This document shows, in pieces, positions 7,751 to 15,843 of a stretch of DNA of 30,525 bases; positions within the stretch are counted from its first letter, which is position 1; every line of letters starts with the position of its first letter. The stretch spans positions 1-30,525 of the forward strand of contig CAJPOF010000022.1 of assembly GCA_905372235.1 (NCBI GenBank), given 5' to 3'. The notes below the pieces were generated by a model. It searched no databases. It was given only the letters and a program-made list of their open reading frames with translations, and was not told the origin of the DNA. The position numbers and the translations under genes are program-made. The DNA comes from an uncultured Treponema sp. (GTDB lineage Bacteria > Spirochaetota > Spirochaetia > Treponematales > Treponemataceae).

Positions 7751-7772
7751 TGGATTTTTACTATAAATGTGT

Positions 7773-8558
7773 TTAATTTTGCCTTCCGAACTCGGTATAG
7801 GCATACGCATTATGAGAATGTATGGATTCCTCGTTTTCACATTCGACGCTGAACCATCGGAACGGCGTTTTTAGGGAAAAATTCCGCAAAAACAAGTAGA
7901 CCTCCCTTACCACATCCTCCACGAACCTGGGATTTTCATATGCGTGTTCGGTCACGAATTTTTCGTCTTTCCGCTTTAGGACAGAATAAAGCGCTCCGGA
8001 AGCGCAGGCTTCTATTCCTAAAATTATGTCTTCTATCCAAAAAAAATCCGAATACAGAAGTTTTACCCTTACAGTTCCCCTTTGATTGTGAGCTCCGTAT
8101 GCGCTGATTGCTTTGCTGCACGGACAAAGCGTGGTAACCGGCACTTCTATTCCGATATAGAAATTCTTTTCTTTTTCGGTAACCGTCGCCTCATAGGAAC
8201 ATACGTATCCGATTATGCCGGCACTTTCACTCACAGGCGCTTTTTTTTCCACAAAATACGGAAAAGACAATTTTCCATACGATTTATGCGCATCGAGTTT
8301 CATTCGGATTTCGTCGAGCATTTCAAGAAAATGTTGCATGCTGATGTCGCTATGGTATTTATGGAAAATCTGTATGAACCGGCTCATGTGAGTGCCTTTG
8401 AAACTATGCGGAAGATTTACATATAAATCGACCGTAGCTGTGGTGTTCTGATTTCCGTTTGTCTTATCCAGCACGGAAACCGGATATTTTACGCCTCGAA
8501 CTCCGACTTTTTCGAGCGGAATGTTTCTTGTATCCTTTTCGTTTTGAATGTCTTTCAT
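7773..8558 (-). CDS. folE2: GTP cyclohydrolase IB, FolE2 type
   Basis: Catalyses GTP to 7,8-dihydroneopterin triphosphate, the first step of tetrahydrofolate synthesis. At 261 aa it has the normal FolE2 length. The signature TLCPCSKAISAYGAHNQRG holds the metal-binding Cys and the conserved His/Arg of the IB family; the unrelated FolE1 fold is absent. The ATG overlaps the folD stop by 4 bases (ATGA), so folD and folE2 are translationally coupled and both serve folate metabolism. FolE2 enzymes accept metals other than zinc, which in other bacteria helps under zinc limitation; no Zur-like site was identified here. Confidence 0.96.
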   Translation of the reverse strand: MKDIQNEKDTRNIPLEKVGVRGVKYPVSVLDKTNGNQNTTATVDLYVNLPHSFKGTHMSRFIQIFHKYHSDISMQHFLEMLDEIRMKLDAHKSYGKLSFPYFVEKKAPVSESAGIIGYVCSYEATVTEKEKNFYIGIEVPVTTLCPCSKAISAYGAHNQRGTVRVKLLYSDFFWIEDIILGIEACASGALYSVLKRKDEKFVTEHAYENPRFVEDVVREVYLFLRNFSLKTPFRWFSVECENEESIHSHNAYAYTEFGRQN

Positions 8559-9430
8559 GATATTTTGTTTTCAGCCGCCAAAAGAGTGTTGCAGATTAAC
8601 ATTGAAATCGTCATTGGACCTACTCCGCCGGGAACGGGCGTTATAAAACTTGCAATTTCCTTTATTTCGTCAAAATCACAGTCGCCCACAAGCCTGAATC
8701 CGGATTTTTTGGAATCGTCGGGAATTCTGTTTACCCCGACATCTATGACCGTTGCGCCGGGTTTTACCATATCCTTTGTTACAGTATGCGGCCTTCCGGA
8801 TGCAACCACAAGAATATCCGCCAGCCTTGTCATTTCCTTCATGTTTTTTGTTCCTGTGTGACAAATCGTTACCGTACAATTGATGTTTTTTCGTGCAAGA
8901 AGAAGGCTCACCGGCTTTCCTACGATATTGCTTCGTCCAAGTACAACCGCATGTTTTCCATCGGTTTCTATGCCCATCTTTTCAAGCAGAACGATTATTC
9001 CGTGCGGCGTACATGGAAGAAATGTTTTTTTCCCAATCACAAGATTTCCTACATTCATCGGATGAAATCCATCTACATCTTTTTCGGGCTTTATCGCAAG
9101 GATAATTTTTTCCTCGTCAATATGCTTAGGGAGCGGAAGTTGCACAAGAATTCCGTGAACGCTATCGTCTTCGTTAAGCTTTCCGATAATTTCAAGAAGT
9201 TCGCTTTCATTCGTATTTTCAGGAAGACGGATGCTCCTGTCGTTCATTCCAACCTCGCTCAATGCCTTCTGCTTCCCTGTGACATAGGACACGCTTGCAG
9301 GATTTTCGCCGACAAGTATCACCGCAAGACATGGCGTTATTCCGTTTTCTTTAAGTTTCTTTACTTTGACTGCCACCTCGGCCCTGATTTCTGCGGCAAT
9401 TGCTTTTCCGTCAATAATTGTTGCGCCCAT
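8555..9430 (-). CDS. folD: Methylene-THF dehydrogenase / methenyl-THF cyclohydrolase
   Basis: Bifunctional cytosolic enzyme interconverting 5,10-methylene-, methenyl- and 10-formyl-THF, the formyl donor needed by Fmt encoded later in the window. Seen motifs: SYVTGKQKA with Tyr49 and catalytic Lys53, QLPLP, DVDGFHP, the nucleotide-binding GRSNIVGKP, and TPVPGGVGPMT near the C-terminus. The length of 291 aa is typical. A good ribosome binding site (GGGAAGG) precedes the ATG. The gene is divergent from the outer-membrane gene at 9532 and shares the intergenic region with a spaced inverted repeat. Confidence 0.97.
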   Translation of the reverse strand: MGATIIDGKAIAAEIRAEVAVKVKKLKENGITPCLAVILVGENPASVSYVTGKQKALSEVGMNDRSIRLPENTNESELLEIIGKLNEDDSVHGILVQLPLPKHIDEEKIILAIKPEKDVDGFHPMNVGNLVIGKKTFLPCTPHGIIVLLEKMGIETDGKHAVVLGRSNIVGKPVSLLLARKNINCTVTICHTGTKNMKEMTRLADILVVASGRPHTVTKDMVKPGATVIDVGVNRIPDDSKKSGFRLVGDCDFDEIKEIASFITPVPGGVGPMTISMLICNTLLAAENKIS

Positions 9431-9459
9431 CTGTTACCTTCCCGATTCCACTGTTGTTG

Positions 9460-9488
9460 TAAATAAAATAATTGTAAAAATGTACCAA
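9460..9488 (-). promoter_or_regulatory. Candidate folD promoter
   Basis: On the minus strand TTGGTA (9488-9483), a 17-nt spacer and TATTTA (9465-9460) give a start about 22 nt before the folD ATG, leaving room for the GGGAAGG site. The -35 lies inside the left arm of the TGTACCAA/TTGGTACA inverted repeat. Confidence 0.4.
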
Positions 9489-9500
9489 AAAATGTATAGT
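9472..9500 (+). promoter_or_regulatory. Promoter of the barrel/lipoprotein operon at 9532
   Basis: TTGTAA (9472-9477), exactly 17 nt, and TATAGT (9495-9500). Transcription is expected near 9507, giving a roughly 25-nt leader with a GAGG ribosome binding site at 9524-9527. Confidence 0.6.
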
Positions 9501-9509
9501 CTTGGTACA
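9481..9509. promoter_or_regulatory. Operator-like inverted repeat TGTACCAA-N13-TTGGTACA
   Basis: Two perfect 8-bp half sites (9481-9488 and 9502-9509) flank the -10 of the plus-strand promoter, and the left arm overlaps the candidate -35 of divergent folD. The geometry suits a dimeric transcription factor acting at one or both promoters. The regulator is unknown. Confidence 0.5.
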
Positions 9510-9531
9510 TTATAGAAAATCACGAGGAAAA

Positions 9532-10158
9532 ATGAAACGCTTTTTATTTTCAATCGCAATCCTGGCATCCATGTCCGCAATGCTGTTTGCTCAGGCAGAC
9601 GAACCCGAATCTGACGAAAACACAACATTCGAATATGAAACGAACGGAAAAGGCGACCAATATATAAAACTGGGACTTTTTGGAAATTTCCCGCTAAGTT
9701 TCGGAAATCCGTTCAAATTGGACGGAAACCGAAAACTTGCGGAGGGCTATCTTTATGTAGGAGGTGCGGTTGAAATCGGATATTTTCGCTATCTGAACAA
9801 TTGGTTCGCACTTGGAGCGGAACTTCTTGTCGCATACAATCCGACTATCGGGAGCAACAGCCTTGTGATGATTCCTATAACTGTGGGAGCCGCGATGCAA
9901 CCTTCCATAGGAAAATTCGAATTTCCTGTAGCCCTTTCGCTTGGCATAGGATTTGAAACCTGCCAAAACAAAAAATATTTTCCAAGTCCTGTGGCAAAAG
10001 TCGAAGCCGGCGCATTCTACAGAATCACGGAAAGTTTTTCCGTAGGAACAACCGGACTTTTTGTATATGTCCCGCAATGGTCAATGATTGACGGTTCAGT
10101 GCATTACGATTACGGAAATTTTCTTATGGTATCCGTTTCCGCCCGCTACCACTTTTAA
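9532..10158 (+). CDS. Probable outer-membrane beta-barrel protein, 208 aa
   Basis: A signal peptide (MKRFLFSIAILASMSAMLFAQA) is followed by an acidic linker and a predicted barrel of alternating hydrophobic and Gly/aromatic strands. It ends in ...SARYHF, the C-terminal Phe expected of BAM-assembled proteins. The start at 9532 is chosen because GAGG lies 4 nt upstream and the signal begins there; the in-frame ATG at 9502 lies inside the operator. A lipoprotein gene follows after 15 nt, forming a two-gene unit like 1569-2827. Specific function not recognised. Confidence 0.8.
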   Translation: MKRFLFSIAILASMSAMLFAQADEPESDENTTFEYETNGKGDQYIKLGLFGNFPLSFGNPFKLDGNRKLAEGYLYVGGAVEIGYFRYLNNWFALGAELLVAYNPTIGSNSLVMIPITVGAAMQPSIGKFEFPVALSLGIGFETCQNKKYFPSPVAKVEAGAFYRITESFSVGTTGLFVYVPQWSMIDGSVHYDYGNFLMVSVSARYHF

Positions 10159-10173
10159 TTTGGAGAGCAAACC

Positions 10174-11613
10174 ATGTCTTTTGAAAAAAACAAAAAAATC
10201 GCACGAATTATATTCGCCTTTGCTCTTACACTTTTTTTTGCAGGATGCACAAATCCGGTTTTCTTCAGCATAAGAAAAGAAGTCGCGCTTGAGGAAGCCA
10301 CCATAAAAGGATTCGTGAATTCCATAGTCCGATTTACGGATTCGACCGGCAAAGAATGGCTTTATCTTCAAAATGGAAGAATCTATTACAAACAGGTGAG
10401 CGAGGACGGAACTCCGTCGGCACTCACAAAAAACATGGCGAACAAAAGCTGGACGCACGATGACACAGCACCGGAAAAACTTCACTACGATTACATGAAC
10501 GGAAAATTCGACGGCTGGCTCATATACAAATTGGCTTCTGATTCAAATTCTGTCTATGCGCTTGCGTACAAACCCGTCTACAACGACACATACAGCCGAA
10601 ACGTTCCGGGCGACATAAAACTATTTTGTTCTTCCGGCATAAACTCCGGATGGAAAGAAGTAACTTCTATAAATGAAGCGATAAAAGATTATATATCCCG
10701 TCTGAATCCCAAACTTTTCATGAAAGACTCAAGCATTCATCTTTTCTGCACGAATTCGCCTAAAAATGCCCACAGAGAAGCATTCATAAGAATCGGCGGA
10801 GGAATGCCCAGCGTGAGTTCCAACAGCGCGGACGAAATGTATGAAATACCGAATCAGGAAAAAAACTACGGAAACACAACATACGGAAACTACGGAATCA
10901 TAAAACTGAACGGAGAATTTTCCAATAAAAGCGGGAGCATGGTGCCGGCGACGCAAAACGGAGCTTCGTACAAAACCCTATCCGCTTACTATGCAAACGG
11001 AGCTGTTCATTTTATGGATTTTATTGCTGTCGGCACAAACGAAACCAAAAACGACGAAGCTACATACGTGTATTATGGAAACGCAAAAAAACTCATGAAT
11101 TTTAAAGTAAGCGATTTTGCAAGTTCTCCGTCGGTTTCGGCATTCAAAAAAGATACGAACGGAAATTATGTATCTTCAGGCGCAATCCTGAATCAGTTTG
11201 ACGCATACATAAACTCAATCGCAATAAATTCAAACGGAGACAAAGCCGCAGAACCGTCGGGAATCGCTTCGTCATCCGGACCAAACGCAAGCATAATTTC
11301 GCTTGCCGTCACAAAAGATTCGATTCTTCTTGGAACTTACGAATACGGCGCATACAGATTGCTGAAAGATTCCTCGGGAAAACCTGCCGCTTCCACAGTG
11401 GCATTCGAGACGAACGCCGATTCCATAATGCATTCTCCGTATATTGTAAGAATGTTGTTCTGTACCGACCCCACAATCGGCGAAACGGAAGTGGGTTCTG
11501 CCTTGTACAGTTCAATGCAATTCAGACACACGGAATCTTCTGCGGGAACTGACTACAAGAACGTGGGACTTTGGTCGTACTACCAAAATCGCGGAAACTG
11601 GAACAAAGAATAG
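10174..11613 (+). CDS. Large lipoprotein of unknown function, 479 aa
   Basis: The signal ends in the lipobox FAGC (Cys25), preceded by the hydrophobic run IIFAFALTLFF. The remainder is rich in Ser, Asn, Tyr and Gly with repeated short beta-like segments (for example GKEWLYLQNGRIYYKQ), possibly a beta-propeller or all-beta surface protein. I could not assign a family. GGAG lies 8 nt before the ATG and the gene starts 15 nt after the barrel gene, so the pair is probably an operon encoding envelope partners. Confidence 0.8.
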   Translation: MSFEKNKKIARIIFAFALTLFFAGCTNPVFFSIRKEVALEEATIKGFVNSIVRFTDSTGKEWLYLQNGRIYYKQVSEDGTPSALTKNMANKSWTHDDTAPEKLHYDYMNGKFDGWLIYKLASDSNSVYALAYKPVYNDTYSRNVPGDIKLFCSSGINSGWKEVTSINEAIKDYISRLNPKLFMKDSSIHLFCTNSPKNAHREAFIRIGGGMPSVSSNSADEMYEIPNQEKNYGNTTYGNYGIIKLNGEFSNKSGSMVPATQNGASYKTLSAYYANGAVHFMDFIAVGTNETKNDEATYVYYGNAKKLMNFKVSDFASSPSVSAFKKDTNGNYVSSGAILNQFDAYINSIAINSNGDKAAEPSGIASSSGPNASIISLAVTKDSILLGTYEYGAYRLLKDSSGKPAASTVAFETNADSIMHSPYIVRMLFCTDPTIGETEVGSALYSSMQFRHTESSAGTDYKNVGLWSYYQNRGNWNKE

Positions 11614-11648
11614 GATTTCCACGCACATTTATCGATTCTTTGACGATA

Positions 11649-11695
11649 TTTTTAGGCGGAAAGTTCATTTTTTTGATGAAAATGCCGCCTAAAAA
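11649..11695. repeat. Inverted repeat/hairpin in the 167-base gap before the transporter
   Basis: TTTTTAGGCGG (11649-11659) and CCGCCTAAAAA (11685-11695) are perfect 11-bp complements, and the inner TTCAT/ATGAA pair extends the hairpin, leaving a 7-nt loop. It follows the lipoprotein stop by about 35 nt. The T and A runs are part of the stem, so no U-tract follows the hairpin as in a classic terminator. Confidence 0.7.
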
Positions 11696-11742
11696 CATCG
11701 CACCGAACAATTCCGATTCGGGGACATCGCGTAAAATCTCCA

Positions 11743-11771
11743 TTGAAAAACAAATGTTATTTCTGTAAACT
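11743..11771 (+). promoter_or_regulatory. Promoter of the Na/Pi cotransporter gene
   Basis: TTGAAA (11743-11748), 17 nt and TAAACT (11766-11771). The TTG start codon lies 9 nt beyond the -10, so the leader would be only about 0-3 nt and there is no Shine-Dalgarno sequence. Confidence 0.5.
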
Positions 11772-11780
11772 TAGCCTACC

Positions 11781-13427
11781 TTGAGTATCGTAAATTCTAT
11801 TCTGTTGTTGATTGGAAGCCTCGGATTTCTGCTTTACGGAATGCACCTTATGAGCGACGGCGTTCAAAAAAGCGCAGGCGAAAAACTTCAGCGCGCTCTT
11901 GCAAGGATAACCGGAAATCCGATCATAGGGGTCTGCACGGGGCTTCTGGTCACGATGATTATCCAGTCGTCGGGTGCGACAACAGTGATGGTCATTTCCT
12001 TCATCAACGCAGGACTTCTTACCCTTGCGCAGTCCGTTGGCGTAATCTTCGGAGCGAACATCGGCACTACAATCACGGCATGGATTGTCGCTCTTTTCGG
12101 ATTCAATTTTAAGATTTCAGCATTTGCGATTCCCATATTCGGACTCGGATTTTTCTTGACCATCGTAAAAGATTTTCACGTAAAGAACATAGGCGAAGCC
12201 GTCATGGGTTTTGCACTTCTTTTTCTTGGATTGAGCGGACTTTCCGATGTATTCAGTTTTGACGCTTCAAGGCTTTCATTTATTTCAAAAATGCAAAGCT
12301 GGGGCGTGTTCTCAATAATTTTAGGCGTAATTATCGGCACTGCGATAACGGCGCTTATGCATTCGTCATCGGCGTTCAGTGCGATTGTAATCACGATGGC
12401 GTTCAACGGAATAATTACCTGGGAAATCGCGTGCGCCATGACATTGGGAAGCAACATCGGTTCTACAATCGACGCCATTCTTGCAAGTTTCGGTTCTACC
12501 GCCAACGCGCGCCGTTCCGCTTTGATTCACGTAATGTTCAACGTCTTTGGAACAACGCTCGCCCTGATATTTTTTAAGCCATTCATCCGGCTAATCGTGT
12601 GGATAACCCCAAGCCAAAACATAGCGATTCAGATTTCAATGCTGCACACCATCTTCAAGACACTGAACACGATGATTCTGCTTCCGCTTTCAAAACAACT
12701 TATAAGGCTCTCCCACTTCATTATAAAAGACGACCAAAATGGCTCGCTTGGCTACTACCATCTTGATTTTCAGGTTTCAATCGGAAAAGAAAGCATTGCG
12801 ATGCACATAATCCGACTGGAAAAAGAGATTGCCGACATGACGGATGTTGTGACAAGAATGTTCGACAGATTGCAGGCTGGAATTCTGAACAGGGACAAAA
12901 AATTTATAGTGAACCACATGGACGCTCTTGTGGAAGCGGAAAATTATTGCGACCAGATGCATGAGCAAATCGTAAAATATATAATAAATTGCCAGCACCT
13001 TTCTGTTACTCCGGCACAGCATTCGAATCTTTCGATAATGGTGCAAGTCACGGAAGACCTTGAGGCGATGACCGACGAATGCCTTACAGCCGCCCTTCTT
13101 CTTCAGCGAAGTATAGAAAAAAAGATGAAATTTCCTCACGAAGACATGGAACAGCTCGTTCCGTACGTGGAACTTGCCCGCCAATTCCTGCAGTTCATCC
13201 GGATAAACATAAATAAACATCTTAACGAAACGAAACTTGCGATGGCGCAGGAGTTGGAAGACCAAATTGACCTTTTCATGAAGGAACTGAAAAAACTTGC
13301 AAGAAAACGGCTTGAAAGCGGTGCGGACGTAAAATCAGAACTGCTTTATATTGACCTTATTCGCCAAATCGAAAAAATCGGCGACAATGCGTTCAACATC
13401 TCAAGTCTTTTGGCGCAAACCTTGTAA
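11781..13427 (+). CDS. Na+/phosphate cotransporter family protein with PhoU-like domain
   Basis: Inner-membrane protein of 548 aa. Residues 1-310 are hydrophobic and hold the two inverted Na/Pi-cotransporter repeats, each with a QSSGATT/HSSSAFS-type motif followed by a GANIGTT/GSNIGST motif. From about residue 345 to the end there is a soluble, charged helical domain resembling PhoU. This arrangement is that of bacterial NptA/YjbB-like proteins, which move phosphate with sodium. The start is TTG: an in-frame TAG lies 9 nt upstream, and the next ATG would delete most of the first membrane helix. The TTG start without a ribosome binding site fits the near-leaderless promoter upstream. Confidence 0.93.
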   Translation: MSIVNSILLLIGSLGFLLYGMHLMSDGVQKSAGEKLQRALARITGNPIIGVCTGLLVTMIIQSSGATTVMVISFINAGLLTLAQSVGVIFGANIGTTITAWIVALFGFNFKISAFAIPIFGLGFFLTIVKDFHVKNIGEAVMGFALLFLGLSGLSDVFSFDASRLSFISKMQSWGVFSIILGVIIGTAITALMHSSSAFSAIVITMAFNGIITWEIACAMTLGSNIGSTIDAILASFGSTANARRSALIHVMFNVFGTTLALIFFKPFIRLIVWITPSQNIAIQISMLHTIFKTLNTMILLPLSKQLIRLSHFIIKDDQNGSLGYYHLDFQVSIGKESIAMHIIRLEKEIADMTDVVTRMFDRLQAGILNRDKKFIVNHMDALVEAENYCDQMHEQIVKYIINCQHLSVTPAQHSNLSIMVQVTEDLEAMTDECLTAALLLQRSIEKKMKFPHEDMEQLVPYVELARQFLQFIRININKHLNETKLAMAQELEDQIDLFMKELKKLARKRLESGADVKSELLYIDLIRQIEKIGDNAFNISSLLAQTL

Positions 13428-13484
13428 CACGCACGGAAAACTCAAAGCCACAAAAAAGGCGGAAAAACTTGCGTTTTCGATTAA

Positions 13485-13513
13485 TTGTAAAACAAAGGGA
13501 AAAACATTAAACT
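13485..13513 (+). promoter_or_regulatory. Promoter of the hisD unit
   Basis: TTGTAA (13485-13490), 17 nt and TAAACT (13508-13513), the same -10 hexamer as before the Na/Pi gene. A GTG at 13518 lies 4 nt after the -10 and the ATG at 13524 lies 10 nt after it. No usable Shine-Dalgarno sequence remains inside the predicted transcript. Confidence 0.5.
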
Positions 13514-13523
13514 GTCAGTGCCT

Positions 13524-14885
13524 ATGATAAAAATCCTGAACGCAGACCAAGTTGAATCTTCGTGGTTTAACGGACGAGTTTTTTCCGACGCAAACAAAAT
13601 CGTCAAGGAAGTGATTGACGATGTAATCGAAAACGGGGACGCCGCGCTAAAAAAATATGCGCAAAAATTCGATTCAAGTTCCCCGGCGACATTTTTGGTT
13701 TCCGAAGCCGATTTGAAATCCGCCGCCGAAAAACTAAAAACCGAAAATCCCGACACATACGACGCGATATGCTATTCCCATGAACTTGCGTTGAAATTCG
13801 CAAAAAGGCAGAGAGAATCGTTCGACGACTTTGAAATGGAAATCTCGCCCGGAATGTTTACGGGGCAAAAAAATATTCCCGTGGAAAAAGCAGGCGTTTA
13901 CGTTCCTGCAGGGCGATTTCCTCTTGTTTCGACGGTGGTCATGACGGTAACGCCTGCAATCGCCGCCGGAGTAAACGAAATTGTAATATGCACGCCGCCT
14001 AAAATCCATCCTGACGACATTGCGGAATCGAAAAATCAAAAAAACGTAGCAAGAGGTCTGCCTTTTGTGGGCGGAAAACCATACGCCGACGAAGGAATCA
14101 TGGCGGCATCTTACATTTGCGGCTGCAAAAAAGTCTACGCCTGCGGAGGAAGCCAAGCGATTGCGGCGCTCGCTTACGGAACAGAATCAATTCCTGCGGT
14201 GGATGTGATTGTAGGTCCGGGGAACAAATTTGTCGCATCGGCAAAAAAAATGGTCTACGGAAAAGTCGGAATCGACATGATAGCAGGACCTACCGAGGTT
14301 TTCATAATAGCAGATTCTTCGGCAAACCCGGAATGGCTTGCGGCGGACCTTTTGGCGCAGGCGGAACACGACGAATTTGCGCAGCCCGTTCTTGTCTGCA
14401 CGGACAGGACGCTCGCCGAAAAAACTGCTCTGCAAATTGAAGAGCAGCTGGAAAATCTTCCGACAAAAGAAACAGCCCGTGCGTCTATTGAAAATTTCGG
14501 GCAAATAATAATTGCCGAAAGCCTTGAGCAGGCGGCGGATTTTGCGAATCGGAAAGCGCCCGAACATCTTGAACTTGCGATGGAAAACGGCGATGAACTA
14601 AAAAAAATCCAAGGACTTGTAAGAAACTACGGCTCTCTTTTTATCGGGCATTACAGCGCAGAAGTTTTTGGCGACTATGCGGCGGGACTGAACCACACCC
14701 TTCCTACAAGCGGCGCTGCCCGTTATTCCGGCGGTTTGAGCGTGCGGGCGTTTTTGAAAACGGTTACGACGCTAAGGGCGGAAAAAGGCAGCGAGGGAAT
14801 GAAAAAATCCGCGATAGCTGCAGGAAATCTTGGAGATGCGGAAGGGCTTTCTGCCCATGCAAGAGCCGCTCGCATAAGATTGTAG
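13524..14885 (+). CDS. hisD: Histidinol dehydrogenase
   Basis: Catalyses the last two oxidations of histidine biosynthesis (L-histidinol to L-histidine, NAD+). Seen: AGVYVPAGRFPL near residue 120, VDVIVGPGNKFV, the zinc-binding region LLAQAEHDEFAQ, the catalytic Glu-His pair in KAPEHLEL, and GLNHTLPTSG. Length 453 aa, within the usual 430-450 range or slightly above. The ATG at 13524 gives MIKILNADQV; an alternative GTG at 13518 adds two residues and would be fully leaderless. No other histidine gene is nearby. The next gene begins 1 nt after the stop, so hisD heads a unit with the AEC transporter, def and fmt. Confidence 0.96.
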   Translation: MIKILNADQVESSWFNGRVFSDANKIVKEVIDDVIENGDAALKKYAQKFDSSSPATFLVSEADLKSAAEKLKTENPDTYDAICYSHELALKFAKRQRESFDDFEMEISPGMFTGQKNIPVEKAGVYVPAGRFPLVSTVVMTVTPAIAAGVNEIVICTPPKIHPDDIAESKNQKNVARGLPFVGGKPYADEGIMAASYICGCKKVYACGGSQAIAALAYGTESIPAVDVIVGPGNKFVASAKKMVYGKVGIDMIAGPTEVFIIADSSANPEWLAADLLAQAEHDEFAQPVLVCTDRTLAEKTALQIEEQLENLPTKETARASIENFGQIIIAESLEQAADFANRKAPEHLELAMENGDELKKIQGLVRNYGSLFIGHYSAEVFGDYAAGLNHTLPTSGAARYSGGLSVRAFLKTVTTLRAEKGSEGMKKSAIAAGNLGDAEGLSAHARAARIRL

Positions 14886-14886
14886 A

Positions 14887-15828
14887 ATGTATCTATTGAT
14901 TATAAAACAACTTGCAGTGATGCTGATAATTTCCGCCGCAAGTTTTTTTGTTTCAAAAATATTTAAGTTCGGAAAAACGGAGCAACAATTCGTAAGCAAA
15001 ATGCTTCTATTTTTCATAAATCCGTCGCTTATCCTAAGCCATTTTGACATGGATTTTGACGAGCAAAAACTGAAGGCGTTCGGAATAGTCGCTCTTTTTT
15101 CGCTTGCGGCGCATTTTGTAATGCTTTTTACCGCTCTTGTTTTTGCACGCTCAAAAAAAGCGGAAGACAAATCGCTGGACTGCATAGACAAACTTTCCGT
15201 GATTTTTACTAATTGCGGCTTCATCGGAATCCCACTGATACACGGAGTTTTGGGGAGCGAGGGAGTTTTTTATCTGCTTTCATACATTGCGGTTTTCAAC
15301 ATATTCATGTGGACTTTCGGCTATTATCTTATGGCCGGAACGATAAATCTAAAAAAAATCGTCGTAAATCCGAATATACTCAGCGTCATCCTAGGGCTGA
15401 TATTGTTCTGCCTTCCTGTAAAATTTCCCGAAACTGTTTCAAAACCGATAAAAATAATCGGCGATATGAACACGCCGTTCGCAATGATTTTGAGTGGAAT
15501 GCTTTTTGCCACATTCAACTGGAAATCAGCAAAAATCTATGCGAAACGGCTGGCCAAGATTTTGCTGCTTCGACACGTTGTGGCAGCAATCCCGATGTTC
15601 GCAATTATTTTTGCCGCAACCAAACTTCTTGCGTTTATCCCGGATTTTCGTACAATGGGTTACGTAATTTACATCGCAAGTTTGTGTCCTAGCGCCACCG
15701 GCATATCCGGACTTTCGGTTCTTTTTGGAAAAGACGAATCTTACGCCGCGTTCATCTGCATGGCGACAAGTGTTTTTTGCATAATTGGACTTCCGGTGGC
15801 CGTAGGACTTGCAGAGCTTGTGTTCTAA
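14887..15828 (+). CDS. AEC-family permease (auxin efflux carrier/malate permease type)
   Basis: Inner-membrane protein of 313 aa with about ten hydrophobic helices in two halves separated by a polar region. Conserved AEC features are visible: FINPSLIL in the first half, TNCGFIGIPL, and a C-terminal half with SLCPSATGISGLSVLFGKD. Family members export or import organic anions or related small molecules; the substrate cannot be told from sequence. The ATG lies 1 nt after the hisD stop, implying translational coupling. Def follows after 15 nt. Confidence 0.9.
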   Translation: MYLLIIKQLAVMLIISAASFFVSKIFKFGKTEQQFVSKMLLFFINPSLILSHFDMDFDEQKLKAFGIVALFSLAAHFVMLFTALVFARSKKAEDKSLDCIDKLSVIFTNCGFIGIPLIHGVLGSEGVFYLLSYIAVFNIFMWTFGYYLMAGTINLKKIVVNPNILSVILGLILFCLPVKFPETVSKPIKIIGDMNTPFAMILSGMLFATFNWKSAKIYAKRLAKILLLRHVVAAIPMFAIIFAATKLLAFIPDFRTMGYVIYIASLCPSATGISGLSVLFGKDESYAAFICMATSVFCIIGLPVAVGLAELVF

Positions 15829-15843
15829 AAAACTGGGGTCTTT

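Noticed and set aside
7744..7767. Plus-strand TTGACA ... TATAAA promoter
   Set aside because: The spacing is only 12 nt and no plus-strand gene follows; the minus-strand promoter of the phosphatase explains part of the same sequence.
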